Positions 7,567 through 16,207 of a DNA stretch of 64,000 bases are shown here, piece by piece (the first letter of the stretch is position 1; the number at the start of each line of letters is the position of its first letter). The notes below the pieces were generated by a model. That model did no database searches. It saw only the letters and a list, made by a program, of their open reading frames with translations, and was not told the DNA's origin. The translations under genes and the position numbers were made by a program. The stretch is taken from positions 62,001 through 126,000 of the forward strand of contig DUBB01000002.1 of the NCBI GenBank assembly GCA_012960535.1, in the 5' to 3' direction. Source of the stretch: Gammaproteobacteria bacterium. GTDB taxonomy: Bacteria > Pseudomonadota > Gammaproteobacteria > Pseudomonadales > Azotimanducaceae.

Positions 7567-8550
7567 GTGCTGACCATTGGCATTGTGGCCAATCCATCTT
7601 CTGGAAAGGATATACGCCGATTAATCGGCAAGGCGTCGGTATTTGATAATCGTGAGAAGCAGGCAATTGTCCGGCGCGCTGTCGTTGGTGCCGTTAATGC
7701 CGGTGCTCAGAGTATTGCTTTTATGGATGATTCTCACTCGATAGCCAGCAGTGCCTTGTCCGAATTGAGCTTTGGTAAAGGGGTTCGATTACACAATATA
7801 GCCTGTCCCAGATCGGCGACTGCCTTTGATACTGTTAAGGCCGCCCAGCAAATGAGCGAACTCCCTTGTGCTGCAGTTCTGGTCCTGGGCGGTGATGGAA
7901 CAAGCCGCGCATTTGTCAAAGGGTGGAGAGATGCAACGCTGCTATCGCTTTCTACCGGAACCAATAATGTATTCCCTGTAATATGTGAGGCGACGGTCGC
8001 TGGCAGTGTTCTGGGATTGCTGGCGAGCGAGGCATTGCCGCTGGATGAAGTTACCGCGCAAACGAAAATTATTGATGTACGAATAGAAAATGAAGCCGAT
8101 GACGTTGCGTTGATTGATGCGGTTTTTACTTCTGATTCTTTTATCGGATCAAGGGCATTACTGGATGCCGATGTTCTGGTTCAGGCAGTATTGAGTCGAG
8201 CAGATCCGATGGCCGTTGGCATGACCAGTCTGGGCGGGCTTGTTGAGTCGATTGACGAGCAGGATGAGGCTGGGCTGCATATGGTATTTGGCCCAGGTGG
8301 TAGGGTAGTCAGTGCCCCTATTGCTCCAGGGCTGTTTGCTGATGTTGAGGTGAAATCAATTCAGCGAATTGATTATGCCAGCCCTGTCGAGTTCACAGGA
8401 CCTGCCATACTGGCCCTGGACGGCGAACGCGAAAGAGTCATAGGAGCAGGGCAGAAAGTGGAGCTGGTGCTGAGCAGAACAGGACCAAAAGTAGTCGATA
8501 TTAAGAAGGCCATGCATTTGGCAGCTAAACGTGGTTTGTTCATTCAATAA
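7567..8550 (+). CDS. acoX: AcoX-like protein of the ATP-NAD kinase fold
   Basis: A 327-residue protein of the NAD-kinase/diacylglycerol-kinase-like fold: IGIVANPSSGKDIR at the start, the nucleotide-binding LGGDGTSR motif near residue 102, and LSTGTNNVFP shortly after. AcoX proteins are encoded in acetoin dehydrogenase operons of Ralstonia and Pseudomonas; their role is not settled, although the fold suggests phosphorylation of a small molecule or nucleotide. The GTG start at 7567 is 3 bp past the E1 beta stop. The presence of this gene is the main reason to call the operon acetoin-type. Confidence 0.8.
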   Translation: MLTIGIVANPSSGKDIRRLIGKASVFDNREKQAIVRRAVVGAVNAGAQSIAFMDDSHSIASSALSELSFGKGVRLHNIACPRSATAFDTVKAAQQMSELPCAAVLVLGGDGTSRAFVKGWRDATLLSLSTGTNNVFPVICEATVAGSVLGLLASEALPLDEVTAQTKIIDVRIENEADDVALIDAVFTSDSFIGSRALLDADVLVQAVLSRADPMAVGMTSLGGLVESIDEQDEAGLHMVFGPGGRVVSAPIAPGLFADVEVKSIQRIDYASPVEFTGPAILALDGERERVIGAGQKVELVLSRTGPKVVDIKKAMHLAAKRGLFIQ

Positions 8551-8562
8551 AAGGGGACCGAT

Positions 8563-9891
8563 GTGCCTAAGGAAATTTATTTGGTAAAAGTAGGCATGAC
8601 CATGACCGAAGGGATGGTTTCAGAGTGGTTTATTGCAGATGGCGCCGAAGTAATAAAGGGGGAGCTTCTTTATGCCCTTGAGACTGAAAAGATAAACCTT
8701 GATGTGGATGCCGATGCCTCCGGTACTGTCCGTCACAGCGTCGAAACCGGTATTAACCTTGCACCAGGTGATGTGGTTGGCTATATCTATGAAGCTGGAG
8801 AGGCTATCCCTGAGACATCATTGACTATTGCAGTGACCGAGCCTGCAGTGAGTATTGAAGCGGCACCGGACGCTCAAGTGAAGCCCTCAGCGCCTTCGGT
8901 TGCTGCAGTTTCTGGACGGCTGAAATCATCGCCCGCGGCCAGGCGTCTGGCCGGAGAGTTGAAGGTTGATATCACTGCGTTAACTGGTACAGGGCCGGCA
9001 GGTCGAATCGTTGAGGCAGATGTTCTCCTGGCCTCATCCGGACCTGGGCCGGTTAAAGCTTCCCCGCTAGCGCGCAGGCTTGCCGAGCAAAGAGGTATTG
9101 ATCTGAGCACGGTCAGGGGTTCGGGTCCCGGTGGGCGCATCGTGCAGGCAGACCTTGACGGTTTGGAGAGTCGACCTGCCAGCAAGGCGGCAGGAACTGC
9201 AGGCTCTACTGCGCAAGTGATTCCCATGAAAGGCATGCGTAAAACCATCGCTGAGCGTATGCAGCAGAGTCTGCAGAACAGTGCCCAGCTGTCAATGGAT
9301 ATGCTTGCAGGCATGGATGACGCGGTGTCCATGCGAACGCAGCTGTTAAAAGAATGGGAAGGTGAGGCCAGGCCTACCTATACCGATTTTGTCGTTAAAG
9401 CCACAGCGAAAGCTTTACGGCTTCATCCGCAGATGAATAGTGTATTTGCTCCCACCGGAATTACTTTACTTGATGAAATCCATATCGGGATTGCCGTTGC
9501 CGTTGCCGAGGGGCTGCTGGTGCCGGTTATTCGTAACGCAGATCAGTTAAGCCTGAAAGAAATTGCCGTGGAAAGCGCCCGGCTGGCAAGCAGTGCCAGA
9601 GAGGGGTCATTAGGCCTGGACGACTATGCTGGTGGTACCTTTACGCTGTCTGCTCTGGGCATGTATGGCGTGGATTCATTTACACCGATCATCAATCAGC
9701 CCCAGTCAGGTATTCTGGGTATTAACAGAATATTTGACGGTCTGACCTGGGACCAGGACAGACCTATTAAAACCAAGCAGATGAACCTGTCATTGACCTG
9801 GGACCACCGGGTTATCGACGGTGCTCCTGCAGCAGAGTTTCTGGCTACGGTGGTTGAACTCATCTCTCAACCCTACAGGCTTCTGGTATGA
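8563..9891 (+). CDS. acoC: Dihydrolipoamide acyltransferase E2 with two E3-binding domains
   Basis: A 442-residue E2 core. The N-terminal lipoyl domain has its lipoylated lysine at residue 43 (ALETEKINLDV). Two consecutive peripheral-subunit-binding domains follow: SSPAARRLAGELKVD..GPAGRIVEAD near 125-160 and ASPLARRLAEQRGID..GPGGRIVQAD near 165-200. The C-terminal catalytic domain ends with His415 and Asp419 in DHRVIDG. One binding domain is the rule, so the duplication is unusual. The GTG start at 8563 follows AAAAGGGG. The gene overlaps the E3 gene by 4 bp. Confidence 0.9.
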   Translation: MPKEIYLVKVGMTMTEGMVSEWFIADGAEVIKGELLYALETEKINLDVDADASGTVRHSVETGINLAPGDVVGYIYEAGEAIPETSLTIAVTEPAVSIEAAPDAQVKPSAPSVAAVSGRLKSSPAARRLAGELKVDITALTGTGPAGRIVEADVLLASSGPGPVKASPLARRLAEQRGIDLSTVRGSGPGGRIVQADLDGLESRPASKAAGTAGSTAQVIPMKGMRKTIAERMQQSLQNSAQLSMDMLAGMDDAVSMRTQLLKEWEGEARPTYTDFVVKATAKALRLHPQMNSVFAPTGITLLDEIHIGIAVAVAEGLLVPVIRNADQLSLKEIAVESARLASSAREGSLGLDDYAGGTFTLSALGMYGVDSFTPIINQPQSGILGINRIFDGLTWDQDRPIKTKQMNLSLTWDHRVIDGAPAAEFLATVVELISQPYRLLV

Positions 9892-11243
9892 ACGAATTTG
9901 ACCTGATGGTGATTGGCGGGGGCCCCGGGGGTTATGCGGCCGCTATTCGGGCATCCCAGTTAGGATTGAGCGTAGCCTTAGCAGAAAAAGAGGCATTGGG
10001 TGGTACCTGTCTGAACTGGGGTTGCATTCCAACTAAATCTTTACTCCATTCTGCTGAATTGTTACGGAATCTAGGCCATGCTGCGCAACTGGGAATCAAT
10101 CTTGGTGAGGTCCATTTTGACCTGAGTGTGATGGTCAGTGAATCCAGGCGTGCGGCGGAAAAGCTAAGCCAGGGTATTCAGCATTTAATGAAAAAAAATA
10201 ACGTAAGGATATTCGCTGGAGACGCGGTGATAAGCTCACCCGGTCTGGTTCGAGTCGGTGAGGCGGAAATTCTTGCAGATAATATAATTGTTGCTACTGG
10301 GGCAAGCCCGCGGCGCCTTGGTGCGATTGAACCTGATGGAAAACTGATTTGGGGAGCCAGAGAAGCGATGACGCCAGGTTTTCTACCTGAAAGGCTGCTC
10401 ATTGTCGGTGCCGGCGCGATTGGCGTTGAATTTGCCAGCTTTTACGCTGCCTTAAATTCAAAAGTGACCCTGCTGGAAGTGGCCGCTCAAATACTGCCAG
10501 TAGAAGATTCAGAAATAGCCGAATTGGCAGCAACAGCTTTTAGAGCACAGGGTATTGAGATCCTGACTGGTTGCTCACTGGAGAACCTCGAGTCCAGTGA
10601 GACGGTGACAGCACTAATTGACGGTGAAGCCAGAGAGTTTGATGCGGTCATACTATCAGTGGGTGTTCAGGCCAATCTTTCCGGCGCAGGCGTAGATAAA
10701 CTGGGCCTAGAACTGATAGATGGCTTTATCGCCGTGAATGAGGTTCAGCAGACCAATTTACCGGGTATTTATGCCATAGGGGATGTGACCGGAGCCCCGT
10801 GCCTGGCCCATAAGGCGACGCATGAAGCTATGATTGCGGCTGAGAAAATAGCAGGTCTCCAGCCCCAGCCTATTCAGAAAAAGCGTATACCTGGATGTAC
10901 CTATAGCTACCCTCAGATAGCCAGTATTGGCCTGAAAGAAGCTGACCTTAGGGGTAGACCTTTTAAGGTTGGCCGTTTTCCGCTGTATGCCAATGGCAAG
11001 GCCGTAGTCTCTCATCAGACTGATGGCCTGGTTAAAACTTTATTTGATGCTGAATCCGGCGAACTCCTGGGGGCGCACCTAATCGGCGAGGGTGTTACCG
11101 AACTGATTCATGGTTTTGCCATAGCGATCGGTCTCGAAGCCACTGAAGAATCGTTAATACAGACTATATTTCCTCATCCCACTGTATCTGAGGCAATGCA
11201 TGAGTCTGTGTTAAATGCTTTTGGGAGAACACTGCACCTCTGA
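9888..11243 (+). CDS. lpdA: Dihydrolipoyl dehydrogenase (E3)
   Basis: A 451-residue flavoprotein that reoxidises dihydrolipoamide on E2 and reduces NAD. Visible are the FAD-binding GGGPGGYAAAIRA, the redox disulfide Cys41/Cys46 in GGTCLNWGCIPTKS, the NAD-binding VGAGAIGVEFASFY, the second FAD motif AIGDVTG and the catalytic HPTVSE (His430, Glu435). It overlaps the E2 gene by 4 bp and is the operon-specific E3. The doubled E3-binding domain on E2 may be an adaptation to this partner. Length is normal. Confidence 0.93.
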   Translation: MNEFDLMVIGGGPGGYAAAIRASQLGLSVALAEKEALGGTCLNWGCIPTKSLLHSAELLRNLGHAAQLGINLGEVHFDLSVMVSESRRAAEKLSQGIQHLMKKNNVRIFAGDAVISSPGLVRVGEAEILADNIIVATGASPRRLGAIEPDGKLIWGAREAMTPGFLPERLLIVGAGAIGVEFASFYAALNSKVTLLEVAAQILPVEDSEIAELAATAFRAQGIEILTGCSLENLESSETVTALIDGEAREFDAVILSVGVQANLSGAGVDKLGLELIDGFIAVNEVQQTNLPGIYAIGDVTGAPCLAHKATHEAMIAAEKIAGLQPQPIQKKRIPGCTYSYPQIASIGLKEADLRGRPFKVGRFPLYANGKAVVSHQTDGLVKTLFDAESGELLGAHLIGEGVTELIHGFAIAIGLEATEESLIQTIFPHPTVSEAMHESVLNAFGRTLHL

Positions 11244-11255
11244 GGAGTCTCGGTT

Positions 11256-12512
11256 ATGGATCTATTTAGTATTGAAAATCTGTTGAACCCCTATCCCGTT
11301 TATAAACAGATGCGTGATGGCGAGGATCCAGTCTATTTTGATGAGACAATGAATCTGCATATCGTTACTCGATATGATCTACTTCGGGAAGTCCTCAAGC
11401 GAAGCAATGATTTTTCAAGTAAATTTGATGCCTTTATGGCGAACACCCGGCAGGTGGCCCTGGCAAGGCTGAGCAGTTCGGTGCGGGTTGAGTTAGCCAG
11501 AATCTCCGAGGGCCTGATCGATACCCCGCCGACCATGCTGACCCTGGATGAACCCGAACACAGCCAGTACAGGAACCTGGTGGCCAAGTTGTTTACGGGC
11601 TCGCAGATCAGGAAGTCCGAAGCAGGTGTGCGCAAGGTGATTGATGCCAGGTTAGCTGATTTGTGTGCGGTGACGCAGGGTGATTTTATGTCGATCTTCG
11701 CCTATCCGGTGCCGCTGGAAATCATCGCAGAAAGGTTGGGTATCCCGGTACAGGACCGACAATTCTTCTATGAGGCTGCAACAGCCGCCGCTGCGGCACT
11801 CAAGATGAGTGCTGTCGACGATGATGAAATGTTGCATAGAGCTGAGCTGGCGGTAGGTCTGCAGAAGCTCCTGATTCGAATTATCGAACGCAGACGCCAA
11901 CAACCTGAAGAGGACATGATTACCCTGCTGGCAATCAGCCGACTGGAGGTTGAAGACAGGCTGCTCAGTCACGGTGAAGCCCTGAGTGTGCTGGGGCAGT
12001 TCCTGGTAGCCGGTCATGAGACGACCACATCGAGTTTTGGCTGGGCAATGCTGCAACTTTGTCGCCGACCTGAGTTGCAAGCGCATATTCGGGATGATGA
12101 AAAGGCCATAAAAGTATTTGTTGAGGAAGCCCTGCGCCTGGAAGCACCTGTTCAGGGGTTGCCCAGGCTAGTGACCAGGGACACCCAATTAGACGGCTAT
12201 GTCCTTAAACAGGGCGACATGATCATGCTTCGGTTTGGTTCTGCTAATCGAGATGAAAGGCAGTTTGAAAACCCGGATGAAATAGATCTAAACAGAGAAA
12301 AAGCAGGCCTACAGATGTCTTTCGGCAGTGGTCCGCATCATTGTATTGGGGCACCATTGGCTCGACAGGAATTGAACATAGGGTTTATGGAAATCATGAA
12401 GCGTATAGAGGCTATTGTGCTCGACCCTGGTCAGCCAGAACCAATCGCAGAGCCGAGTTTCATTCTACGAGGGCTATCCAGGCTACCCATCGCATTTCGT
12501 CATCGGTCCTGA
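11256..12512 (+). CDS. Cytochrome P450
   Basis: A soluble bacterial P450 of 418 residues with no membrane anchor. The oxygen-activating I-helix reads AGHETTTSSFGWA, the K-helix ExxR is in EEALRLEAP, and the heme-thiolate loop FGSGPHHCIGAPLAR places the ligand at Cys363. It starts 12 bp after the E3 stop with a GGAG site (GAGGAGTCTCGG), so it is the last gene of the acetoin-type operon. No ferredoxin or ferredoxin reductase gene is nearby, so its redox partners must come from elsewhere. Its position suggests it hydroxylates the operon's substrate or a precursor of it; this is inference. Confidence 0.92.
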   Translation: MDLFSIENLLNPYPVYKQMRDGEDPVYFDETMNLHIVTRYDLLREVLKRSNDFSSKFDAFMANTRQVALARLSSSVRVELARISEGLIDTPPTMLTLDEPEHSQYRNLVAKLFTGSQIRKSEAGVRKVIDARLADLCAVTQGDFMSIFAYPVPLEIIAERLGIPVQDRQFFYEAATAAAAALKMSAVDDDEMLHRAELAVGLQKLLIRIIERRRQQPEEDMITLLAISRLEVEDRLLSHGEALSVLGQFLVAGHETTTSSFGWAMLQLCRRPELQAHIRDDEKAIKVFVEEALRLEAPVQGLPRLVTRDTQLDGYVLKQGDMIMLRFGSANRDERQFENPDEIDLNREKAGLQMSFGSGPHHCIGAPLARQELNIGFMEIMKRIEAIVLDPGQPEPIAEPSFILRGLSRLPIAFRHRS

Positions 12513-12559
12513 AACGGGTGCAATAGCATTCCTGTTATCCCAGGATTTGGGCATCACCA

Positions 12560-12587
12560 GGCGTTTCCTGCTATCGCAGGAAACGCC
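12560..12587. terminator. Perfect 12-bp hairpin with TATC loop
   Basis: GGCGTTTCCTGC-TATC-GCAGGAAACGCC is a perfect 12-bp stem with a 4-base loop. It lies between the P450 stop (12512) and the stop of the convergent DUF1330 gene (12602), where a bidirectional terminator is expected. Neither side has a strong T run, so it may act as a transcript-end stabiliser or need Rho. Confidence 0.55.
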
Positions 12588-12601
12588 GTTGAGCCTGATC
12601 T

Positions 12602-12898
12602 TTAGCCTATATTCATGCTTTGTGATATGACTGAAAAACCAGCTGTTGCTGCCAGCCGTTTGCCCACCACTGCCTGGTATTCACTGGAGTTATACCAGGT
12701 TTTAGCCGCATCAGTAGATTCGAAGCGGATGACGACTGTCTGGGGTCCTGGTGGGGTGCCTTCCATTGTCTCTGCTGCCGAATCAAAGGCGACTAGTTCA
12801 CCGCCATACTGTTGTAGGGTTGGGCCTGCGCCTGCACTGTATTCACGATAAAGGTCTGCATCGTTGACTTGGTATTGGGCTATAAAAAAAGCAGCCAT
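12602..12898 (-). CDS. DUF1330 family protein
   Basis: A 98-residue protein with the DUF1330 dimeric ferredoxin-like pattern: AFFIAQYQVNDADLYREY at the start, a central GGELVAFD strand, TVVIRFESTDAAKTWYNSSEYQ and an LAATAGFSVI strand near the end. The family has no established function, although members occur beside catabolic SDR and acyl-CoA genes. The start ATG at 12898 has a GGAGA site upstream. It lies downstream of the DHRS1-like SDR gene on the same strand with a 45-bp gap and may be the last gene of that operon. Confidence 0.8.
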   Translation of the reverse strand: MAAFFIAQYQVNDADLYREYSAGAGPTLQQYGGELVAFDSAAETMEGTPPGPQTVVIRFESTDAAKTWYNSSEYQAVVGKRLAATAGFSVISQSMNIG

Positions 12899-12943
12899 GG
12901 GTTTCTCCTTATTTAGGGTTAAGTTAGGGGTTAAATTCTGGTG

Positions 12944-13759
12944 TTAAGTTTGCCGATTGTTATAAATGGGTGAAAGATTTCCGTGTTCGTCTTTTATACC
13001 AAATTCCTGGCTGAGATCCTCCACCCATTGAATTGATCCTGAGCGCTGCATCAGGTCTTCGCTTAGGGCAAGTGCAGGAATGGTTCTACCTACGCCCAGG
13101 GGGGTTTGTGATTTTGATAGATCAATGCCGTTGGCGGTTGCGTGAGCCAGGATAAATTCGGTCGCGACCGAACCGGGATAGAGCGAAATTGCGGCAATTT
13201 CTTTTTCTTTGAGCTCGATTGCCATATCCGCTGTAAGACGGTCCAACCCTGCTTTACCAGCGCCGTAGGAGGAAGAAAAGTGGTAAGAAAGTCCGCCGGG
13301 TGAAGACACGTTGACTATCAGGCCGCCGGGTCCTGCTGCAAACAGGAGTGGTGCGGCGTGCCAACTGGCGACATAATGCGCCCTGAGCCCGATGCCAACC
13401 TGGTCATCCCATATTTGTATGGGGTGATCCCAGAAACCGCCACCCCATGCTGGTGGGCTGGGAATCTTGTAGACGTTATTGACCAGAATATCAATTTTAC
13501 CTTGCTCAGATTTAACCTGTTCGAAGAAATCTGCTATCTGCTGATCCTGACTATGATCTACTCTGACACCATGACCAACGCCGCCAGCGGCATTAATTGC
13601 CTGGATACTGGTTTCTATGGTGAGCTCGCCTTGACCTGTAGTGCGCCCGGTAACGTAGACGGTTGCACCTTGTTCAGCCAGGGCAATAGCACAGCCCTTG
13701 CCGATACCTCGCGTGGCACCGGTTACCACACAGATTTTACCTTTTAGACTGTAGCTCAA
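12944..13759 (-). CDS. SDR oxidoreductase, DHRS1-like
   Basis: A 271-residue short-chain dehydrogenase. TGATRGIG is at residues 13-20, and Tyr165-x3-Lys169 is in SSYGAGKAG. The segment WDDQVGIGLRAHYVASWHAAPL and the SSPGGLSYHFSSSYG active-site loop resemble the DHRS1 group rather than fatty-acid reductases. DHRS1-type enzymes reduce carbonyls such as steroids and prostanoid-like ketones, but the bacterial substrate is unknown. It lies between DUF1330 and the acyl-CoA dehydrogenase pair, 28 bp from the latter, so it is probably part of the same acyl-CoA degradation operon. Confidence 0.85.
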   Translation of the reverse strand: MSYSLKGKICVVTGATRGIGKGCAIALAEQGATVYVTGRTTGQGELTIETSIQAINAAGGVGHGVRVDHSQDQQIADFFEQVKSEQGKIDILVNNVYKIPSPPAWGGGFWDHPIQIWDDQVGIGLRAHYVASWHAAPLLFAAGPGGLIVNVSSPGGLSYHFSSSYGAGKAGLDRLTADMAIELKEKEIAAISLYPGSVATEFILAHATANGIDLSKSQTPLGVGRTIPALALSEDLMQRSGSIQWVEDLSQEFGIKDEHGNLSPIYNNRQT

Positions 13760-13787
13760 AAAGATTCTCCCTTCTGGTTTGTAGGAA

Positions 13788-14915
13788 CTAGATTAATTCT
13801 GCCAGTTTTTTGCGTTGCCATGTACCATCACCAAAAAGAAACTGGCTGTGAATCTGTCTTTTATGGTAGATCTGAATATCTGCTTCCCAGGTAAATCCGA
13901 TCCCTCCATGCAGTTGCGTGGATCGTTGCGATGAGAGGCTGGCTGTATCGGATGCGTTGGATTTCGCTAAGTGAGCGCATCGCAGGGCATCCTCTTTATC
14001 GTAATCGAACGCGCACGCGGCGTTATAAACCAGCGATCTTGTTTCGTCAGTCTGGATCATCATATCAACTATAGGGTGCTTGACTGCCTGAAAGAAACCA
14101 ATGGGGCGATCAAACTGTTGTCTCACTTTAGCGTACTCTGCTGTGGTCTGTAGCTGCCATTCAGCGGCGCCAGCAATATCAGCCGCCGCCAGGGTAAGTA
14201 AAGCGGGAAGCGCCGCCTGCAGACAATGCTCACCCTTGCCGGGCTCACATAATGTTTCTGCGCGGGCTTGATGGAATACCAGATGCGCCTGATCACGGGT
14301 TAGATCTACAATTCGATCCGGGTGCAGGCTAACGCCCGGTTGATTGCTGGCGACCCTGAAAAGGCCTACGCCATTGTCCGAGGCAGCAGCGACAATGAAA
14401 TGATCTAGTTTCTGGGCATCGGTCACGTACCAGGCGGTGCCAGTGAGGGTGCCATCTGCAAAAGTAACATCGGTTGAGTCAGTTTCCAGAGATCCTTGTT
14501 CGCCATGGATAGCCAAGCCGGCACTCTCACCTGCGGCAATGTCGGTTAGCAATTGATCAGCGGCGGAGGACTTTATTTCTCTCAGCAGGAAACACGCTTG
14601 TAAAGTCGCTGACAAAGGTGTTGATAGTGCAAACTGACCAATTTCTTCAGCCAGGGCAACGGCAGCGACTAAGCCCATGCCTATACCGCCATTGTCTTCA
14701 GGAACGGCAACAGCGTGCCATCCTAATTCAACCATTTGCTGCCAGGTTTCTTCGTCGTAAAAGCCCGTTCTGATGGAGCCATGATAGGGGTCTTCGGTTC
14801 CTTCCAGACTTGGCCTGAGCATATTGATGGGTTTTTTGTCTGTTAGAAATCTTGCAAAAGTCTCCTTCAGCATGCTGATATCTTCGCTGAATCCAAAATC
14901 CTTTGGCTGGCTCAT
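13788..14915 (-). CDS. Acyl-CoA dehydrogenase family protein (short, noncanonical active site)
   Basis: A 375-residue acyl-CoA dehydrogenase-like protein. It has the N-terminal helical domain, a beta domain, and the C-terminal helices with STQLHGGIGFTWEADIQIYHKR. Where many family members have the catalytic YEG-Glu loop it reads IYHKRQIHS, so that glutamate is not seen here. It is 18 bp downstream of a second, longer acyl-CoA dehydrogenase. Adjacent unequal pairs of this kind are known as alpha2beta2 heterotetramers in steroid side-chain catabolism, with only one subunit carrying the full active site. That comparison is inference. Confidence 0.88.
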   Translation of the reverse strand: MSQPKDFGFSEDISMLKETFARFLTDKKPINMLRPSLEGTEDPYHGSIRTGFYDEETWQQMVELGWHAVAVPEDNGGIGMGLVAAVALAEEIGQFALSTPLSATLQACFLLREIKSSAADQLLTDIAAGESAGLAIHGEQGSLETDSTDVTFADGTLTGTAWYVTDAQKLDHFIVAAASDNGVGLFRVASNQPGVSLHPDRIVDLTRDQAHLVFHQARAETLCEPGKGEHCLQAALPALLTLAAADIAGAAEWQLQTTAEYAKVRQQFDRPIGFFQAVKHPIVDMMIQTDETRSLVYNAACAFDYDKEDALRCAHLAKSNASDTASLSSQRSTQLHGGIGFTWEADIQIYHKRQIHSQFLFGDGTWQRKKLAELI

Positions 14916-14933
14916 GTTACCCGTCCTGATAAA

Positions 14934-16139
14934 TTATTTTGTTTTTGGCATGCCGAGAATTCTTTCGCCTAGAATGTTACGTTGAATTTCACTACTTCCC
15001 CCGGATATTGTGCCGGTGTAAGTATTCATGTAACCCAGAGCCCACTTGCCATCGTCAGCGGCGTTTTCATCACGGGTGTAAAGGCTTGACTTCAATCCTA
15101 GTACGCCCAAGGCCAGGTGATGTAGTTCTTGAGAGATTTCACTGCCGGTCACTTTGCCCTGTAACGGGATGCGCATAGCGCCTCCGTTGAGGGCTTTAAC
15201 CTTTGATCTACGTGCATTTTGAATGGCTGCCTCTGTTCGTTCATACATTTTGATCAAGCGGTCCCGCCAGATAGGATCATCCCAAACCGATTGACCATTG
15301 CGGATAGTTCCCTTAGCCAGATCAATGACCTGCTGCATAACGAGCTTGGGTGACTCACCAGCGACAGCGCCAACACCAACACCGGCCCCGCGTTCGTTGG
15401 TCAAGGTTGACATGGCAACTTTCCAGCCAGCACCTATTTCATCGACTCGGAGGTGGTCGCCTATTTCGACCTGGTCCAGGAAAACCTCGTTAAAGCCGGA
15501 TTCACCCGTCATTTTGTGGATTGGGTTTACGGTGATGCCGGGATGGTCCATGGGTGCGAGGAAGTAGGTAATGCCGCCATATTTATTTTGCTTGTCATTC
15601 CTGGCAAGTAATAACATCCATTGGGCAAAATGACCCAGGCTTGTCCAGACTTTACTGCCATTGATAACCCAGAGATCGCCTTGTTTCTCAGCGCTGGTCT
15701 GTAAAGACGCCAGATCTGACCCAGCACCGGGTTCACTGAAACCCTGGCACCAGATGTGTTCTGCTGTAAAAATGGGTGGCAGGAATGTTTTCTTCTGTTC
15801 TTCTGAACCGTGCGCCAACAGTGTTGGTACTGTCATACCCAGGCCAATCCAATTGATGAAGTAAGGTACTTTTGCTCTACGAACTTCTGCGCTGGCTATT
15901 TGCTGTAATCCGGTATGACCGTGGCCGCCGTATTCTTTAGGCAGATCCGTTGCGATCAGTTCCGCTTCGTAGCACTTCGCCTGCCAGTCACACAGGTAAA
16001 TTCTGTGATCTTCATCAACGACTTCATATGCAGCCTGAGGCAGCGGGGTTTTAGTCGGTTCTGGTCGGTTTTCTATCAGCCAGCGCCGGCAAAATTCCTG
16101 AAATTCTTGTTGTTCGTTATTCAATCTGGATTCCGACAT
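14934..16139 (-). CDS. Acyl-CoA dehydrogenase
   Basis: A 401-residue FAD-dependent acyl-CoA dehydrogenase. It shows WCQGFSEPGAGSDLASLQT (the flavin/substrate loop), GSKVWTSLGHFAQWMLLLAR, GITYFLAPMD and the C-terminal TISGGSSEIQRNILGERILG. This is the GGSSEIQRN variant in which the catalytic base may lie elsewhere. It introduces the 2,3 double bond into an acyl-CoA and passes electrons to ETF. It precedes the shorter acyl-CoA dehydrogenase by 18 bp and follows mmsB on the transcript by 68 bp. A branched short-chain substrate such as isobutyryl-CoA fits the neighbours but is not shown. Confidence 0.9.
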   Translation of the reverse strand: MSESRLNNEQQEFQEFCRRWLIENRPEPTKTPLPQAAYEVVDEDHRIYLCDWQAKCYEAELIATDLPKEYGGHGHTGLQQIASAEVRRAKVPYFINWIGLGMTVPTLLAHGSEEQKKTFLPPIFTAEHIWCQGFSEPGAGSDLASLQTSAEKQGDLWVINGSKVWTSLGHFAQWMLLLARNDKQNKYGGITYFLAPMDHPGITVNPIHKMTGESGFNEVFLDQVEIGDHLRVDEIGAGWKVAMSTLTNERGAGVGVGAVAGESPKLVMQQVIDLAKGTIRNGQSVWDDPIWRDRLIKMYERTEAAIQNARRSKVKALNGGAMRIPLQGKVTGSEISQELHHLALGVLGLKSSLYTRDENAADDGKWALGYMNTYTGTISGGSSEIQRNILGERILGMPKTK

Positions 16140-16207
16140 GACGGTTCCTGTTTTAGTGATTGCCTAGCAAATGTTTAGGGTATGCCTGTGCTTAACCAGA
16201 ACGCCAG

